NCBI GenBank assembly: GCA_943736015.1
Contig: OX031060.1
Coordinates: 10,305,501 to 10,369,500, forward strand
Length of the DNA stretch: 64,000 nucleotides
Source: Tridacna crocea
Taxonomy: Eukaryota > Mollusca > Bivalvia > Cardiida > Cardiidae
Direction of reading: 5' to 3'
Shown in pieces: positions 10,923 to 19,959 of the stretch. Under the pieces are notes generated by a model. It saw only the letters and a list, made by a program, of their open reading frames with translations, was not told where the DNA came from and ran no database searches. The position numbers and the translations under genes are program-made. Position 1 is the first letter of the stretch. Each line of letters opens with the position of its first letter.

Positions 10923-11240
10923 TTGAAAAACAGCCAGTCACGTAATCTAAGCGATGCCCATGTTAATCGATTAGCAATGGAAATATCAGCTAACGTCATA
11001 AAAAGCCTGTTGCTGAAACATGCCAAGCTTAATACTGATAGGCCAAGTCAGAAAATAAACACACAAACTGTTAGTCAACAAAAATGTGTTCAGAAAGGTT
11101 CCGTGAAAACACTTGGTCCCGTTTTACTAAGGCAGTTACGAAGAAAAATTGCATTACATAAAACAAAACAAAAAAAGATTCCAGGAAACGTCGACTTATC
11201 GCAACTGTTTTCTCAAATAATCATGATAGTTATCTCGTGA
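10923..11240 (+). CDS. Unrecognised 105-codon open frame
   Basis: An open frame of 105 residues, basic and rich in K, Q, S and N, starting MKNSQSRNLSDAHVNRLAM and ending at TGA 11,238-11,240. No membrane segment, signal peptide or motif that I know. It sits between two copies of a dispersed repeat (10,736-10,872 and 11,283-11,629) and is not repeated elsewhere except in the large duplication at 60,675-60,992, where one base differs silently (AGCTAA to AGCCAA, around 11,000). It could be an exon of an unknown gene, part of a decayed element, or chance. Confidence 0.2.
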   Translation: MKNSQSRNLSDAHVNRLAMEISANVIKSLLLKHAKLNTDRPSQKINTQTVSQQKCVQKGSVKTLGPVLLRQLRRKIALHKTKQKKIPGNVDLSQLFSQIIMIVIS

Positions 11241-11282
11241 CAGAAATATGCTACCATACTATAGCTACGCAAAACTTTCGCA

Positions 11283-11930
11283 AAGTGCATAGTTATCTTC
11301 CGCTAGATGGCATTCTATAAATACTCATCTATCTAATCTGGGCATCCTGGGTACAGAACCGAACCACTTTCCCATGCGAAAACCGTTACTTTGAATTTCA
11401 CACTAAAATAAACGTTTACTCAATGAAACGCTACCTCGTGTAATTTATTCAGCTATTATCAGCAGTTTAGAGAAATTTGGAGCTAAAGCAGGACTCATTT
11501 CTCTGCAAACGTATTGATGAAAGCTATTTTTTTCCATTGCTACTTTATAGAGCGTAATATTACAGCCTGTCCGCTTTTCTGGCTAGTGATGCGTCATATA
11601 AGACAGGCAGAATCTTCGAAGAATATGACTGATTATTTTTTCGTTTATTTATCGTAGCTATCGGTTGCCCATCTTAGCGACGCCCCCAGAAGACGGTAAG
11701 TTAAGGGGGATAGTGCAAGGATACAGGACGAAACTACTTAGAATTCCACCTGGTTCTTTAACATGCTCGATGTATAGCACCGTCGCACGGGACCTCGGTT
11801 TCACGTCTCATCCGAAAGACTATTAATATTTTTTTTTAGTTGGCTAGCCGAAACATTGTGTTCACGAGTCCCATGCTCTACCTACTGAGCTAATCGGCCG
11901 GTTATGACATGCGCAGACAACTACGCAGAG
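11283..11930 (+). repeat. CCGCTAGATGGC-family element interrupted by a SINE
   Basis: Starts TTATCTTCCGCTAGATGGCA and runs to GAAGAATATGAC (11,629); it resumes as ATGCGCAGACAACT at 11,909. Relatives: 25,528-25,890 (+) and 27,336-27,712 (-). Copy at 61,035-61,682. Confidence 0.6.
11630..11902 (-). mobile_element. tRNA-derived SINE with target-site duplication
   Basis: On the minus strand a tRNA-like head (GGCCGATTAGCTCAGTAGGT, A-box) is followed by a body with TTTCGGATGAGACGTGAAAC and CGAGGTCCCGTG. The B-box part of the head seems deleted. TATGAC flanks it at 11,624-11,629 and 11,903-11,908, and it interrupts another repeat at a site that is continuous at 25,857-25,885. Copy at 61,382-61,654. 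Confidence 0.65.
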
Positions 11931-11981
11931 TGTGTTCGTAACTACTTCAGTAAAACGGGACCTGAAGTAATTACCATTTAA

Positions 11982-12201
11982 CCTTTTCCCAAACGACAAA
12001 TTTTAGATTCTTCCAACATGAAAAAGTTTGTGGACGACAATTTTAACTTTCATTACAATGGCAGAAAATTACTCGAATGGGCATAAAACACTTTGGGAAA
12101 AGGAGAAATTGCTCGTTACGAGCAATTTCTTCTTTTCCCACAGTGTTTTTAAAATACTTGTAATGCAGACACGTAAAAATAAGGGCTTGTTTGGGAAACG
12201 G
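11982..12201 (+). mobile_element. Intact TTAA-flanked MITE family A, ATTGCTCG core
   Basis: TTAA at 11,978-11,981 and 12,202-12,205; CCTTTTCCCAAACGACAAAT and TTTGGGAAACG ends. Core GAAATTGCTCGTTACGAGCA, where the arms differ from the common GCTGG/CCAGC version at matching positions on both sides. Copy at 61,734-61,953. Confidence 0.87.
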
Positions 12202-12209
12202 TTAAGAAA

Positions 12210-12935
12210 GGTAAAGCGGTGAATATCCGGCGAAGAAAAAAATCGTGTAGGTAGATATTAAGCTAAGTGATATAGCAGAGGAACCATACTGACGGTGTTC
12301 TTTAAAAATATATTTAGATAATGTATACATGCAAAGATTTGCTGTAAACGATGGTCCTTTCGGCATACCTCGGGTGATGGGAGCCATCATATCCCTCGGC
12401 TGTAACTGGTGGATTGATAAGTGTAAGATCGGTACATTCATCGCCCGGAAATAAGCCGGTTTACCGTTCTAAAAATTGTAAGGCTATTCTTACAAAAGAA
12501 AACTTGAGTTTCAATTTTCAATCAAAATCTTTCGAACTGTATTTCAGTTGACAAACAGTTCGTACGTTCATTTTTTAACGTGGTTTATCGATTCCGATTG
12601 GAGTTTTCCCCAACAAACAAGCAGATGTGAATAACTTCATCGAGGTTGTTTATGTCGTTTCTAAACAACTGTCAGTGGCGAGCTATATGTAGAATCACGT
12701 GATTCTCATTTCAAAATGGAAATCTCCTTGATACGAACGACGTTTGACGTAGATACGGAATCGGCCGAGCTGTGACGAGTGAACAATGGTCCTATCTTTA
12801 GAATATTTTTCCTGTTAAAAATTAACCATATTACACTTTTAATAATTTGGAGTGAAAAACAAGCTTTATTTATCCATATACATTTATTTACATATCTAGC
12901 AGTTTCTGCTTTCCACTTTTCAGCGATAGAGTTTT
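12210..12935. other. No recognised gene; one small open frame
   Basis: A 41-codon plus-strand frame from about 12,330 to 12,455 (ends WWIDKCKIGTFIARK) has a coding-like look but no known motif. The copy at 62,082-62,207 is identical and so gives no test. The rest is AT-rich spacer. Confidence 0.25.
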
Positions 12936-12938
12936 TTT

Positions 12939-14207
12939 AGCTCACCTGAGCACAACGTGCTCAAGGGGAGCTTTTAGGATCACCAGGTGTCCGTCGTGGG
13001 TCGTCAACAATTCTTTAAACATCAACTCCTCCTAAACCGCAGGGCCAATTTGGACCAAACTTGGCTGGAATGTTCCTTGGGAAGTCCTCTTTCTTCAGAA
13101 ATTGTTCACAGAATTTGATTCCATCAAAAACTCTGGTTGCCATGGCAACCAAATGGAATTTTTTAGCAAATTCTTTAAGAATCTTCTTCTCTGAAACCGC
13201 TGGTCGGATTCTGAAAAAAATTCACAGATATGTTCCTGGGGTGACCCTTTCCAAAACTTGTTCGTGAAATTTTGATCCGTCAAAAAATGTGGCTCTGGTG
13301 AATGGGGGCTACTTGCATTATACAGAAATGAGGGAATTCTTAAAAATTCTTCTCCTCTGAAACCGCTGGTCAGATATTAAAATAATTTCACTGAGATGTT
13401 CTTTGGGTGACCCTTTTCAAAAACTGTTCGCAAAATTTTGATTCGTCAAGATACACAGCTCTGGTGAAAGGGGGCTACTTGCACTATACGCAAATAAAGA
13501 AATTCTTAAAAATTCTTCTCCTCTGAAACTTGGTCAGAATTTGAAATAATTTCACAGAAATGTTCCTTTGATGACCCTTTCCAAAATTGTTCGCGAAATT
13601 TTGATCCGTCGAGAAACACAGCTCTGGTGAATGGGGGCTACTTGCACTATAGGGAAATGAAGAAATTCTTAAAAATTCTTCTTCTCAGAAACCGTTGGGC
13701 AGATTTCGAAATAATTTCACAGAAATGTTCCTTGGATGATCCTTTTCAAAATTTGTTTGCGAAATTTTGATCCATCAAGAAACATGGCTCTGGTGAATGG
13801 GGGCTTCTTGCACTATATGGCTATGAAGAAATTCTTTAAAATTCTTCTTCTCTGAAACGGCTGATCAGATTTTGAAATAATCTCACAGAAATGTTCCGTT
13901 GGTAACCCTTTTCAAAAATTGTTCGCAAAATGTTGATTTGTCTAGAAACATGGATTTGGTGAATGGGTGCTACTTGCACTATTTGGTCTTTAAAATTCTT
14001 TTTCTCTGAACAAAAATTGCTCGAGGAATTTTGATCCATCAAGAAACATGGCTCTGATGGCTGTGGGCTATTTACAATATTCAGACATGAAGAAATTCTT
14101 GAAAATTCTTCAAGTCTAAAATGGCTGATTAGATTTTGAAAAAAAATGGCCATTGTTCTCTCAGAAATTCGGGTGAGCGATCCAGGGCCATCTTGGCCCT
14201 CTTGTTT
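12939..14207 (+). mobile_element. Tandem-core non-autonomous element E1 (pearl/Helentron-like)
   Basis: Left end AGCTCACCTGAGCACAACGT (hairpin GAGCAC/GTGCTC) after a T-run; right end GGTGAGCGATCCAGGGCCAT, hairpin AGGGCCATCTTGGCCCT, then CTTGTTT. GCTCACC and GGTGAGC are subterminal inverted repeats. Between them are about six units of ~164 bp (GAAACCGCTGGTCAGAT ... CTCTGGTGAATGGGGGCTAC). Such layouts are known for bivalve pearl elements and Helentron-derived INEs; the class is inferred. The copy at 62,681-63,785 has one unit fewer. Confidence 0.7.
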
Positions 14208-14477
14208 GGAAATGCGCTCTGTGTTTTTAGAGTCTTAATAGCGACAAAAAAAAATGCAGATGTTTAAATCACACTCTTAATAAGTAGGGAAAATGTGAAA
14301 AAGACAATCTGTTGTAGCTCTGTCGTTTCAAGAATAAGTCTGTAGCAAAAACATGATTTTAAAATCAGGCATAAAATACAGAGAAGATATGGTGGCATGG
14401 CAACTTTTAACCTAATCTTGAAATTAATTTTTCTGCCAGCGTCTAATACTTGTACTGACCGTTGAATAATAGACTTT

Positions 14478-14688
14478 ATTTCATGCTTTCTGGTAGGATA
14501 TCGAGAAATAGAGGTGAAAATATTTTTCGATCTTACACTGGTACCACCAATGAAAATACCGATTCTCACGTTCTTGTTGCCTAGGTAAATTGTGCGTGCC
14601 TGACAACCAGGAAAAGAACTGTACTAGATTTTGATAAAGCTCCTCCCAGAAAGAGTTTAAATCATGAAATAAATAGAATATTTTTTTT
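14478..14688 (+). mobile_element. Hairpin-ended element H1, left part
   Basis: Starts near TTTCATGCTTTCTGGTAGGA and includes GATCTTACACTGGTACCACC, TTCACGTTCTTG and AATAGAATATT. Its hairpin end continues at 15,972 after the inserted element at 14,689-15,971. Confidence 0.65.
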
Positions 14689-15971
14689 AGCTCACCTGAG
14701 CACAACGTGCTCAAGGGGAGCTTTTAGGATCATCCGGTGTCCGTCCTTCGTCGTCCGTCGTGCGTCGCCAACAATTCTTTAAACATCAACTCCTCCTAAA
14801 ACGATAGGCCAATTTGGACCAAACTTGGCTGGATTGTTTCTTGGGAGGTCCTCTTTTAAAAAAAATTGTTCACAGAATTTGATTTCGTCAAAAACTCTGG
14901 TTGCCATGGCAACCAAATGGAATTTTCAAAGAAATTCTTTAATTTCTTTTTTTTTTTTTTTTTTTTTCTGAAACCGCTGGCCAGATTTTAAAATGATTTC
15001 ACAGGGATGTTTCTTGGGTGACCCTTTTCAAAAATGTTCGCGAAATTTTGATCCGTTAAGAAACATGGCTCTGGTGAATGGGGGCTACTCGCACAATACA
15101 GAAATAAAGAAATTCTTAAAAATTCTTCTTCTCTGAAACCGTTGGTCGGAATTTGAAATAATTTCTCAGGGATGTTCTTTTGGTGACCCTTTTCAAAACG
15201 TGTTCGAGAAATTTTGCTATGTCAAGAAACATGGCTCTGATGAATGGGGGCTACTAGCACTATACAAAAATGAAGACATTCCTGAAAATTCTTCTTCTCT
15301 GAAACGGCTGGTCAGATTTCAAAAAAAATTCTCAGGGATGTTCTTTGGGTAACCCTTTTCAAAAATTGTTCGTGAAATTTTGATCCATTGAGAAACATGG
15401 CTCTGGTGAATGGGGCTACTCGCACTATATGGAAATGGAGACATTCTTGAAAATTCTTCTTCTCTGAAACGGCTGGTCAGATTTTAGAATAATTTCACAG
15501 CAATGTTCGTTGGGTGACCCTTTTCAAAAATTGTTCGCGAAATTTTGATATGTCAAGAAACATGGCTCTGGTGAATGGGGGCTACTAGCACTATATAGAC
15601 ATGAAGAAATTATTGAAGATTCTTCTTCTCTGAAACCGCTGGCCACATTTTAAAATAATTTCACAGGGATGTTACTTGAATGACCGATTTCAAAAAGTGT
15701 TCGTGAAATTGTGATCCATCAAGAAACGTGGATCTGGTGAATGGGGTCTACTTGCACTATACAGAAATGAAGAAATTCTTAAAAATTCTTCTTTAATGAA
15801 ACTGATGGTCAGTTTTTGAAATGACTTTTACGGATGACGTTTTGAAAATTACTTGGCAAAATAATAATTTTGTTTCCAATGTTTCAATACCTCCAAAAAA
15901 AAAAAAAATTAGGCTATGGTCCTCTCAAAATTTCAGGTGAGCGATCCAGGGCCATCTTGGCCCTCTTGTTT
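14689..15971 (+). mobile_element. Tandem-core non-autonomous element E2, inserted in H1
   Basis: Same left end (AGCTCACCTGAGCACAACGT) and right end (CCATCTTGGCCCTCTTGTTT) as E1, with ~164-bp core units. It splits a hairpin element in the T-run between AATAGAATATT and CGGTGAAAG; the uninterrupted arrangement is seen at 21,301-21,330. Insertion into T-runs without clear target duplication fits a Helentron-like mechanism. Confidence 0.72.
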
Positions 15972-16095
15972 CGGTGAAAGATCGAAATTTATTTCATCTC
16001 GTGAACACCATCAGTAATATTTTCACGCGTGGCCGATGGTGTTCACTCGATGAAATAAATTTGGATCTTTCACCGGAAAAAACGAATATCCTCTA
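15972..16095 (+). mobile_element. Hairpin end of element H1
   Basis: CGGTGAAAGATCGAAATTTA ... TGATGGTGTTCAC ... ATCTTTCACCGG: both arms of the ~120-bp palindrome, followed by AACGAATATCCTCTAT. Confidence 0.7.
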
Positions 16096-16098
16096 TAT

Positions 16099-16330
16099 CT
16101 TACACTGGTACCACCAGTGAAAACACCGATTTTCACGTTCTTGCTGCCTAGGTTGCGCGTGCCTCACAACCAGATAGGAAACATGACGTCATATACCTTA
16201 TATTTCTCGTGAACACCATCGGTAATATTTTCACGAGTGACTTTGCCACTCGTGAAAATATTACCGATGGTGTTCACTCGATGAAATAAATTTCAATCTT
16301 TCACCGAAAAAAACAAATATCCTCTATATA
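16099..16330 (+). mobile_element. Hairpin-ended element H2, internally deleted
   Basis: ACACTGGTACCACCAGTGAA start, then TTCACGTTCTTGCTGCCTAG, and directly the hairpin arms TCGTGAACACCATCGGTAAT and ATTACCGATGGTGTTCACTC, ending ACAAATATCCTCTATAT. Confidence 0.65.
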
Positions 16331-16569
16331 TTTGGGTCGTTGATATGCCAGTGTCTGTTGGTAAGACAATATAGATTATATGATCATGGTGCGAGTAAAC
16401 CTCAAGAAACACATGATTAGATAACCTATCACCCTGACATGAATAAAATACTGCTGAAAGTGTGTACTCTTATGAATATCCCGGATCAAACCGCTATGAC
16501 TGCTGAAGAAAAATAATTATTTGACGCTCATGTTGCTAAACGCTTAAAATTGCGTACGGTGTAAGTTAA

Positions 16570-16620
16570 AATCAGACTACACAAGCGTGCAGTCTGATCT
16601 TAGATTTACAGTGTCCGATA
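16570..16620. repeat. Short palindromic repeat GATCAGACTGCAC
   Basis: AAATCAGACTACACAAGCGT and GCAGTCTGATCTTAGAT form a hairpin. The same palindrome recurs at 19,130, 20,365, 21,590, 27,915, 29,130, 30,910 and 38,545. Confidence 0.55.
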
Positions 16621-16715
16621 CGGTAAGATTTTCCCCGACAGAAATGATTTCGAAATCTTCTGCTCATGTAAATATCCGACAGAATTTGGCATCGAAACTT
16701 TTTTGAGATCTTTAA

Positions 16716-16982
16716 TCCTTTGCCACACAATGCCGACTTTTAACGACCCTGGGAAAGAAACCTTTTGAAAACATTGAGGGAAAAGGAGAAAATGCAAACA
16801 GCATTTTCTCCTTTTCTCACCGTGTGAATGTTTTCTACTCTATCACTGGGTAATTGCATCATTTGAGCTAAATTAAAATTGTCGTCTGGAAACGCTTTCA
16901 GTTTCGACCAGTCCAAAGAAATTGTCGTCTGCAAACGCTTTCAGTTTGAACCAGTCCAAAAAATTGGCGTTTGGTAAAGAGT
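16716..16982 (-). mobile_element. MITE family A, inverted, with duplicated end segment
   Basis: TTAA at 16,712-16,715, TCCTTTGCCACACAATG end, core near 16,795, and GGCGTTTGGTAAAGAG at the other end. The segment TTGTCGTCTG(C/G)AAACGCTTTC is present twice (16,880 and 16,922), an internal tandem duplication of about 43 bp. Confidence 0.7.
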
Positions 16983-17012
16983 TCAGTAGATTAAAAGAGA
17001 CTTTATACTTAC

Positions 17013-17246
17013 AACTTAAGGCTGACGCAAGACAGGCAATACCTAACACAACCCTCTTAAAGACAGATATCGGATGGCAAACAAGAAATTGAACGGAAAC
17101 GATAGCTGCAAGTATTGCTATTAATCCAATAATCGTCTCAACTCTGTATTCTGTCATGTCCACACTTATTCTGCCGGCTGAAATTGCTATTAATCCAATA
17201 ATCGTCTCAACTCTGTATTCTGTCATGTCCACACTTACTCTGCCGG
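17013..17246 (-). CDS. Claudin/PMP22-like gene A, exon 2, with internal 69-bp tandem duplication
   Basis: Seen: the acceptor CTCTTTATTTCAG precedes 17,246 and the donor T|GTAAGTAT follows 17,013. The exon is in phase with exon 1 (split codon G|CC) and exon 3 (T|GC). It encodes the second membrane segment (VETIIGLIAILAAIVSVQ) and third (VVLGIACLASALS). Its first 69 bases are repeated directly and in frame, so 23 residues beginning AGR(V/I)SVDMTEYRVE occur twice. The inner copy carries its own AG (exon start would be 17,177), so splicing there would remove one repeat and give a 165-nt exon, close to the 159-nt paralogous exon at 34,773-34,931. The outer acceptor has the better pyrimidine tract and matches the paralogue. 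The paralogue lacks the duplication, so it is probably derived. Confidence 0.78.
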
Positions 17247-17567
17247 CTGAAATAAAGAGCGGTATTATCAGAACAGAAACTGCTGCTGCACTTCTCTGTG
17301 AGAGCCACCTGCTCCCAGAAACGATAGCAACAAACAATAACCAAACATTTACTAGGAGTATTTCATGTTTTTCAGTAATTTATTGAGAAATTACGGTGAA
17401 ATGTTGTTTGATATTTCATCGTTACGACCAGTTAAAAATTTTATTTTGGACTCTTCAATACATGGACCCGTGATGATATGACAAACCGACTTCTTTGGTT
17501 ACTGTTGCCATGTCCTCCCAAGTAAACATAGTATACACATTTAATGTAAAGCAGATACCATACTTAA

Positions 17568-17788
17568 CCCTATACTCCATAGATACTAATTTCTACGCAT
17601 TACTTGTAGGGGTCTTTGGAAAACATTGTGGCAAAAGGTGAAATTGCTCGTAACGAGCAATTTCACCTTTTGTCACAATGTTTTCTATGCTATCAAAAGG
17701 TGTCATATACACATAAAAAACAGCTTCATCCTTGCTGTTATTTAGGGTCAATTAGAGATATCATAGAAATGTCTTATGGGGTAAAGGG
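17568..17788 (+). mobile_element. TTAA-flanked MITE family B (221 bp)
   Basis: TTAA at 17,564-17,567 and 17,789-17,792. Ends CCCTATACTCCATAGATACT and TTATGGGGTAAAGGG differ from family A beyond the first bases. The central palindrome (AGGTGAAATTGCTCGTAACG with its mirror) keeps the family A framework ACATTGTGGCAAAAGG. Same length as family A. Confidence 0.82.
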
Positions 17789-17794
17789 TTAAAT

Positions 17795-18255
17795 ATTGCT
17801 GCCGTGACTATTTCCCTCTATAACACAATAGAAAAATATTCCGATCATATTTGTCTGCCGCTCGAGAACTTTCGGTTTAGATTTAGATAGATTAGATAGA
17901 TTTAGATAGAGGATTCATCTAATTTACACACAAGGATATGCAAATGAAATACATATTTCGGGTACCACGGACAACGAAATACTCACTTTAACAAAGTTTC
18001 GGACTTCATTGAGATGGAATAAAACACCCCATAAACATTCATTTTTACCTTAGAATAACAGAACTAAAAAGCTTTTTGTTTTGGTCATGCCATTATCGTC
18101 TGAACATTATATCCGATAACAGTTTACTCTGAATTTCGTGCATTCGAAATATTTACACGCTGTCTGATTCCGCAGAGTGTTGTAAGTCTGAAAAATTTCA
18201 ATTTTAAGTTTAGGGGTGAATTGTTGATTGCTGACTATGTTATACCTCAAGTGTG
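17795..18255. other. No recognised gene
   Basis: Intron 1 of gene A. TTAGATAGATTAGATAGATT at 17,877-17,910 is a short simple repeat. Nothing else seen. Confidence 0.4.
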
Positions 18256-18267
18256 CTGCTAAATTAA

Positions 18268-18487
18268 CCCTTTCCCAAATGACAAATTTTGGACTCTTCC
18301 AAACCAGAAGAGTTTGCAGACGACAATTTTAAATTTGAAGAAAATGCTAGAAAGTTCTCAAAAATGGTAGAAAACATTGTGGGAAAAGGAGAAATTGCTT
18401 GTTACAAGCATTTTCTCCTTTTCCCACAGTGTTTTCAAAAGATGTTTACAGTAGACACGTAAAAACCAGGGCTTCTTTGGGAAAGGG
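18268..18487 (+). mobile_element. Intact TTAA-flanked MITE family A, TTGCTTGTTACAAGC core
   Basis: TTAA at 18,264-18,267 and 18,488-18,491; CCCTTTCCCAAATGACAAAT and CTTCTTTGGGAAAGGG ends. The core variant again differs symmetrically from other copies. Confidence 0.86.
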
Positions 18488-18500
18488 TTAACAAACTTGT

Positions 18501-18917
18501 TAATATCATTGTCGGTAGCTGGTTGATTTTCTATCTAATGATATATGTATGATACATGTACAATGTATATATGACTGTAGATAACGGTTGATTAGGTGAA
18601 TTAGAGTGGCTATTTCATTTGGAATCAAAGACACACCCTACAACTGACAGTACACTTTTAGATGTACTAATCCGGTTCTAAATGGCAATATAATTGTCAG
18701 TAGCTGGTGGATTTATGGTTAATATCATTGTCAGTAGCTGGTTGATTTTCTATCTTAGGATATAATATTATGATACATGTACAATGTATATATGACTGTA
18801 GATAACGGTTGGTTAGGTGGATTAGAGCGGCTATTTAATTTGGAATAAAGACACACCCTACAACTGACAGTATGCCTACACATTTTTATATGTACTAATC
18901 CGGTTCTAAATGGCAAA
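18501..18917 (+). repeat. Tandem duplication of a ~200-bp segment
   Basis: 18,501-18,689 and 18,719-18,917 share TAATATCATTGTC(G/A)GTAGC, ACAATGTATATATGACTGTA, GACACACCCTACAACTGACA and TAATCCGGTTCTAAATGGCA with scattered differences and a small insertion in the second copy. Old local duplication in intron 1 of gene A. Confidence 0.75.
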
Positions 18918-19296
18918 GTCAAATTTTGATTCAGTGAAAATAGTAACATTTGGAGCTTGAATTCTTCCCATTTACAGAAAAAGAACTTAGATGTTGCATC
19001 ATTACATAAAAAGTTTGTGTTCAACACTGTAGTGGTCAGAATTTAAATATTACGTCACAAACAATTAAATCCAAGATTAAAATGTATGGGTTCTTTTTTT
19101 TTGCAATATGACCTGTATAGTGTAGATCCTGTATCAAACAGCACGTTCTGTGCAGTCTGATCTTGATCTACGCTGTCCGCATGAGGTAAGTCCCGCTAAA
19201 CAGCGTAATGTGTAAACATTATCCACACAATCCTTAATTCTACCGATCCTGACAGAAAACAGTTTTGAAAATGTAGTATTTGTCAGCAAAAAAATT

Positions 19297-19562
19297 ATGG
19301 AAGTAAGGCAGGAAGGAAGGGGTGACGAGGGAGGGAGGAAGGAAGGATGGGGTGAGGAGGGAGGGACGAAGGAGGGAAGGGGTGAGGAGGGAGGGAGGCA
19401 GGAAGGAAGGGGTGAGGAGGGAGGGAGGCAGGAAGGAAGGGGTGAGGAGGGAGGAAGGAAGGAAGGGGTGAGGAGAAGGGAGGCAGGAAGGAAGGGGTGA
19501 GGAGGGAGGGAGGCAGGAAGGAAGGGGTGAGGAGGGAGGGAGGAAGGAAAGAAGGAAGGAAT
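19297..19562 (+). repeat. Purine-rich ~30-bp minisatellite
   Basis: Units of GGAAGGAAGGGGTGAGGAGG plus GAGGGAGGCA, about eight to nine copies, in intron 1 of gene A. Open frames through it on both strands are by-products of the unit length and composition. Confidence 0.88.
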
Positions 19563-19684
19563 CTATTACTCTTTCGGATTTGGGGTAGCGATCAATAAAG
19601 ACTGATTGATAAGTTGTGAAAAGTTCTTTCACAATCCGTCTGAAACAATAGGCTTAAACAATAAACTAAGAAAGAAGCGCTTAC

Positions 19685-19949
19685 CTGGAAATCCTAAATT
19701 CTTCAAGAATGCACCAATACTCATCGTCTGGCAAATATTGTTCAAGCAAATCTTAACTTGATCATACCAAAGTCCTAAAGTTAGGCGTGCCTCAGAGCTA
19801 GAATCTTCGTTAAAACTCTCATAATACATGATCATCCAACCAGGGGTCGCAAACCCGACTATTTGAAGTATAAGCGCCATGACCTCGATGACAAGCGCAG
19901 CTATCAGCACTTTTCGTTGGGTTGTGGATCCTTCCGCGACTGGCATCAT
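19685..19949 (-). CDS. Claudin/PMP22-like four-TM protein (gene A), exon 1
   Basis: Seen: reading on the minus strand from the ATG at 19,949 (a second ATG follows at 19,946), 88 codons end at CCAG|GTAAGC, a canonical donor. A hydrophobic segment at residues 14-37 is followed by W38, then GLW at 59-61 and cysteines 68 and 73. This W...GLW...C...C pattern in the first extracellular loop is the signature of the claudin/PMP22/EMP superfamily. Known of the family: such proteins span the membrane four times and act at cell junctions or as membrane organisers. Joined to the exons at 17,013-17,246 and 1,473-1,867, the phases agree (1 then 1) and give about 297 residues. The exact subfamily and partner proteins cannot be read from the sequence. 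The first ATG is taken because no upstream in-frame coding sequence is evident. Confidence 0.8.
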
Positions 19950-19959
19950 TGGTGCGTCA

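Larger units (their letters stand above)
1..14424 (+). repeat. Large duplication, left copy
   Basis: Bases 1-14,424 match 49,752-64,000 in the same orientation. Over the first ~12.7 kb I found only a few differences: single substitutions near 1,252, 4,003 and 11,000, one extra T in a T-run near 6,745, and few others. Between 12,770 and 14,240 there are more: a 10-bp deletion near 12,775, loss of one 164-bp array unit, several substitutions and homopolymer changes. The left copy probably extends beyond base 1. It contains claudin-like exon 3 and most of gene A intron 2. Confidence 0.95.

Noticed and set aside
12202-12441. 79-codon minus-strand frame and 41-codon plus-strand frame
   Set aside because: Short, no motif; the duplicate copy is identical and so gives no coding test.
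19240-19632. 130-codon Pro/Ser/Leu-rich frame
   Set aside because: Produced by the 30-bp purine-rich minisatellite read on the other strand.
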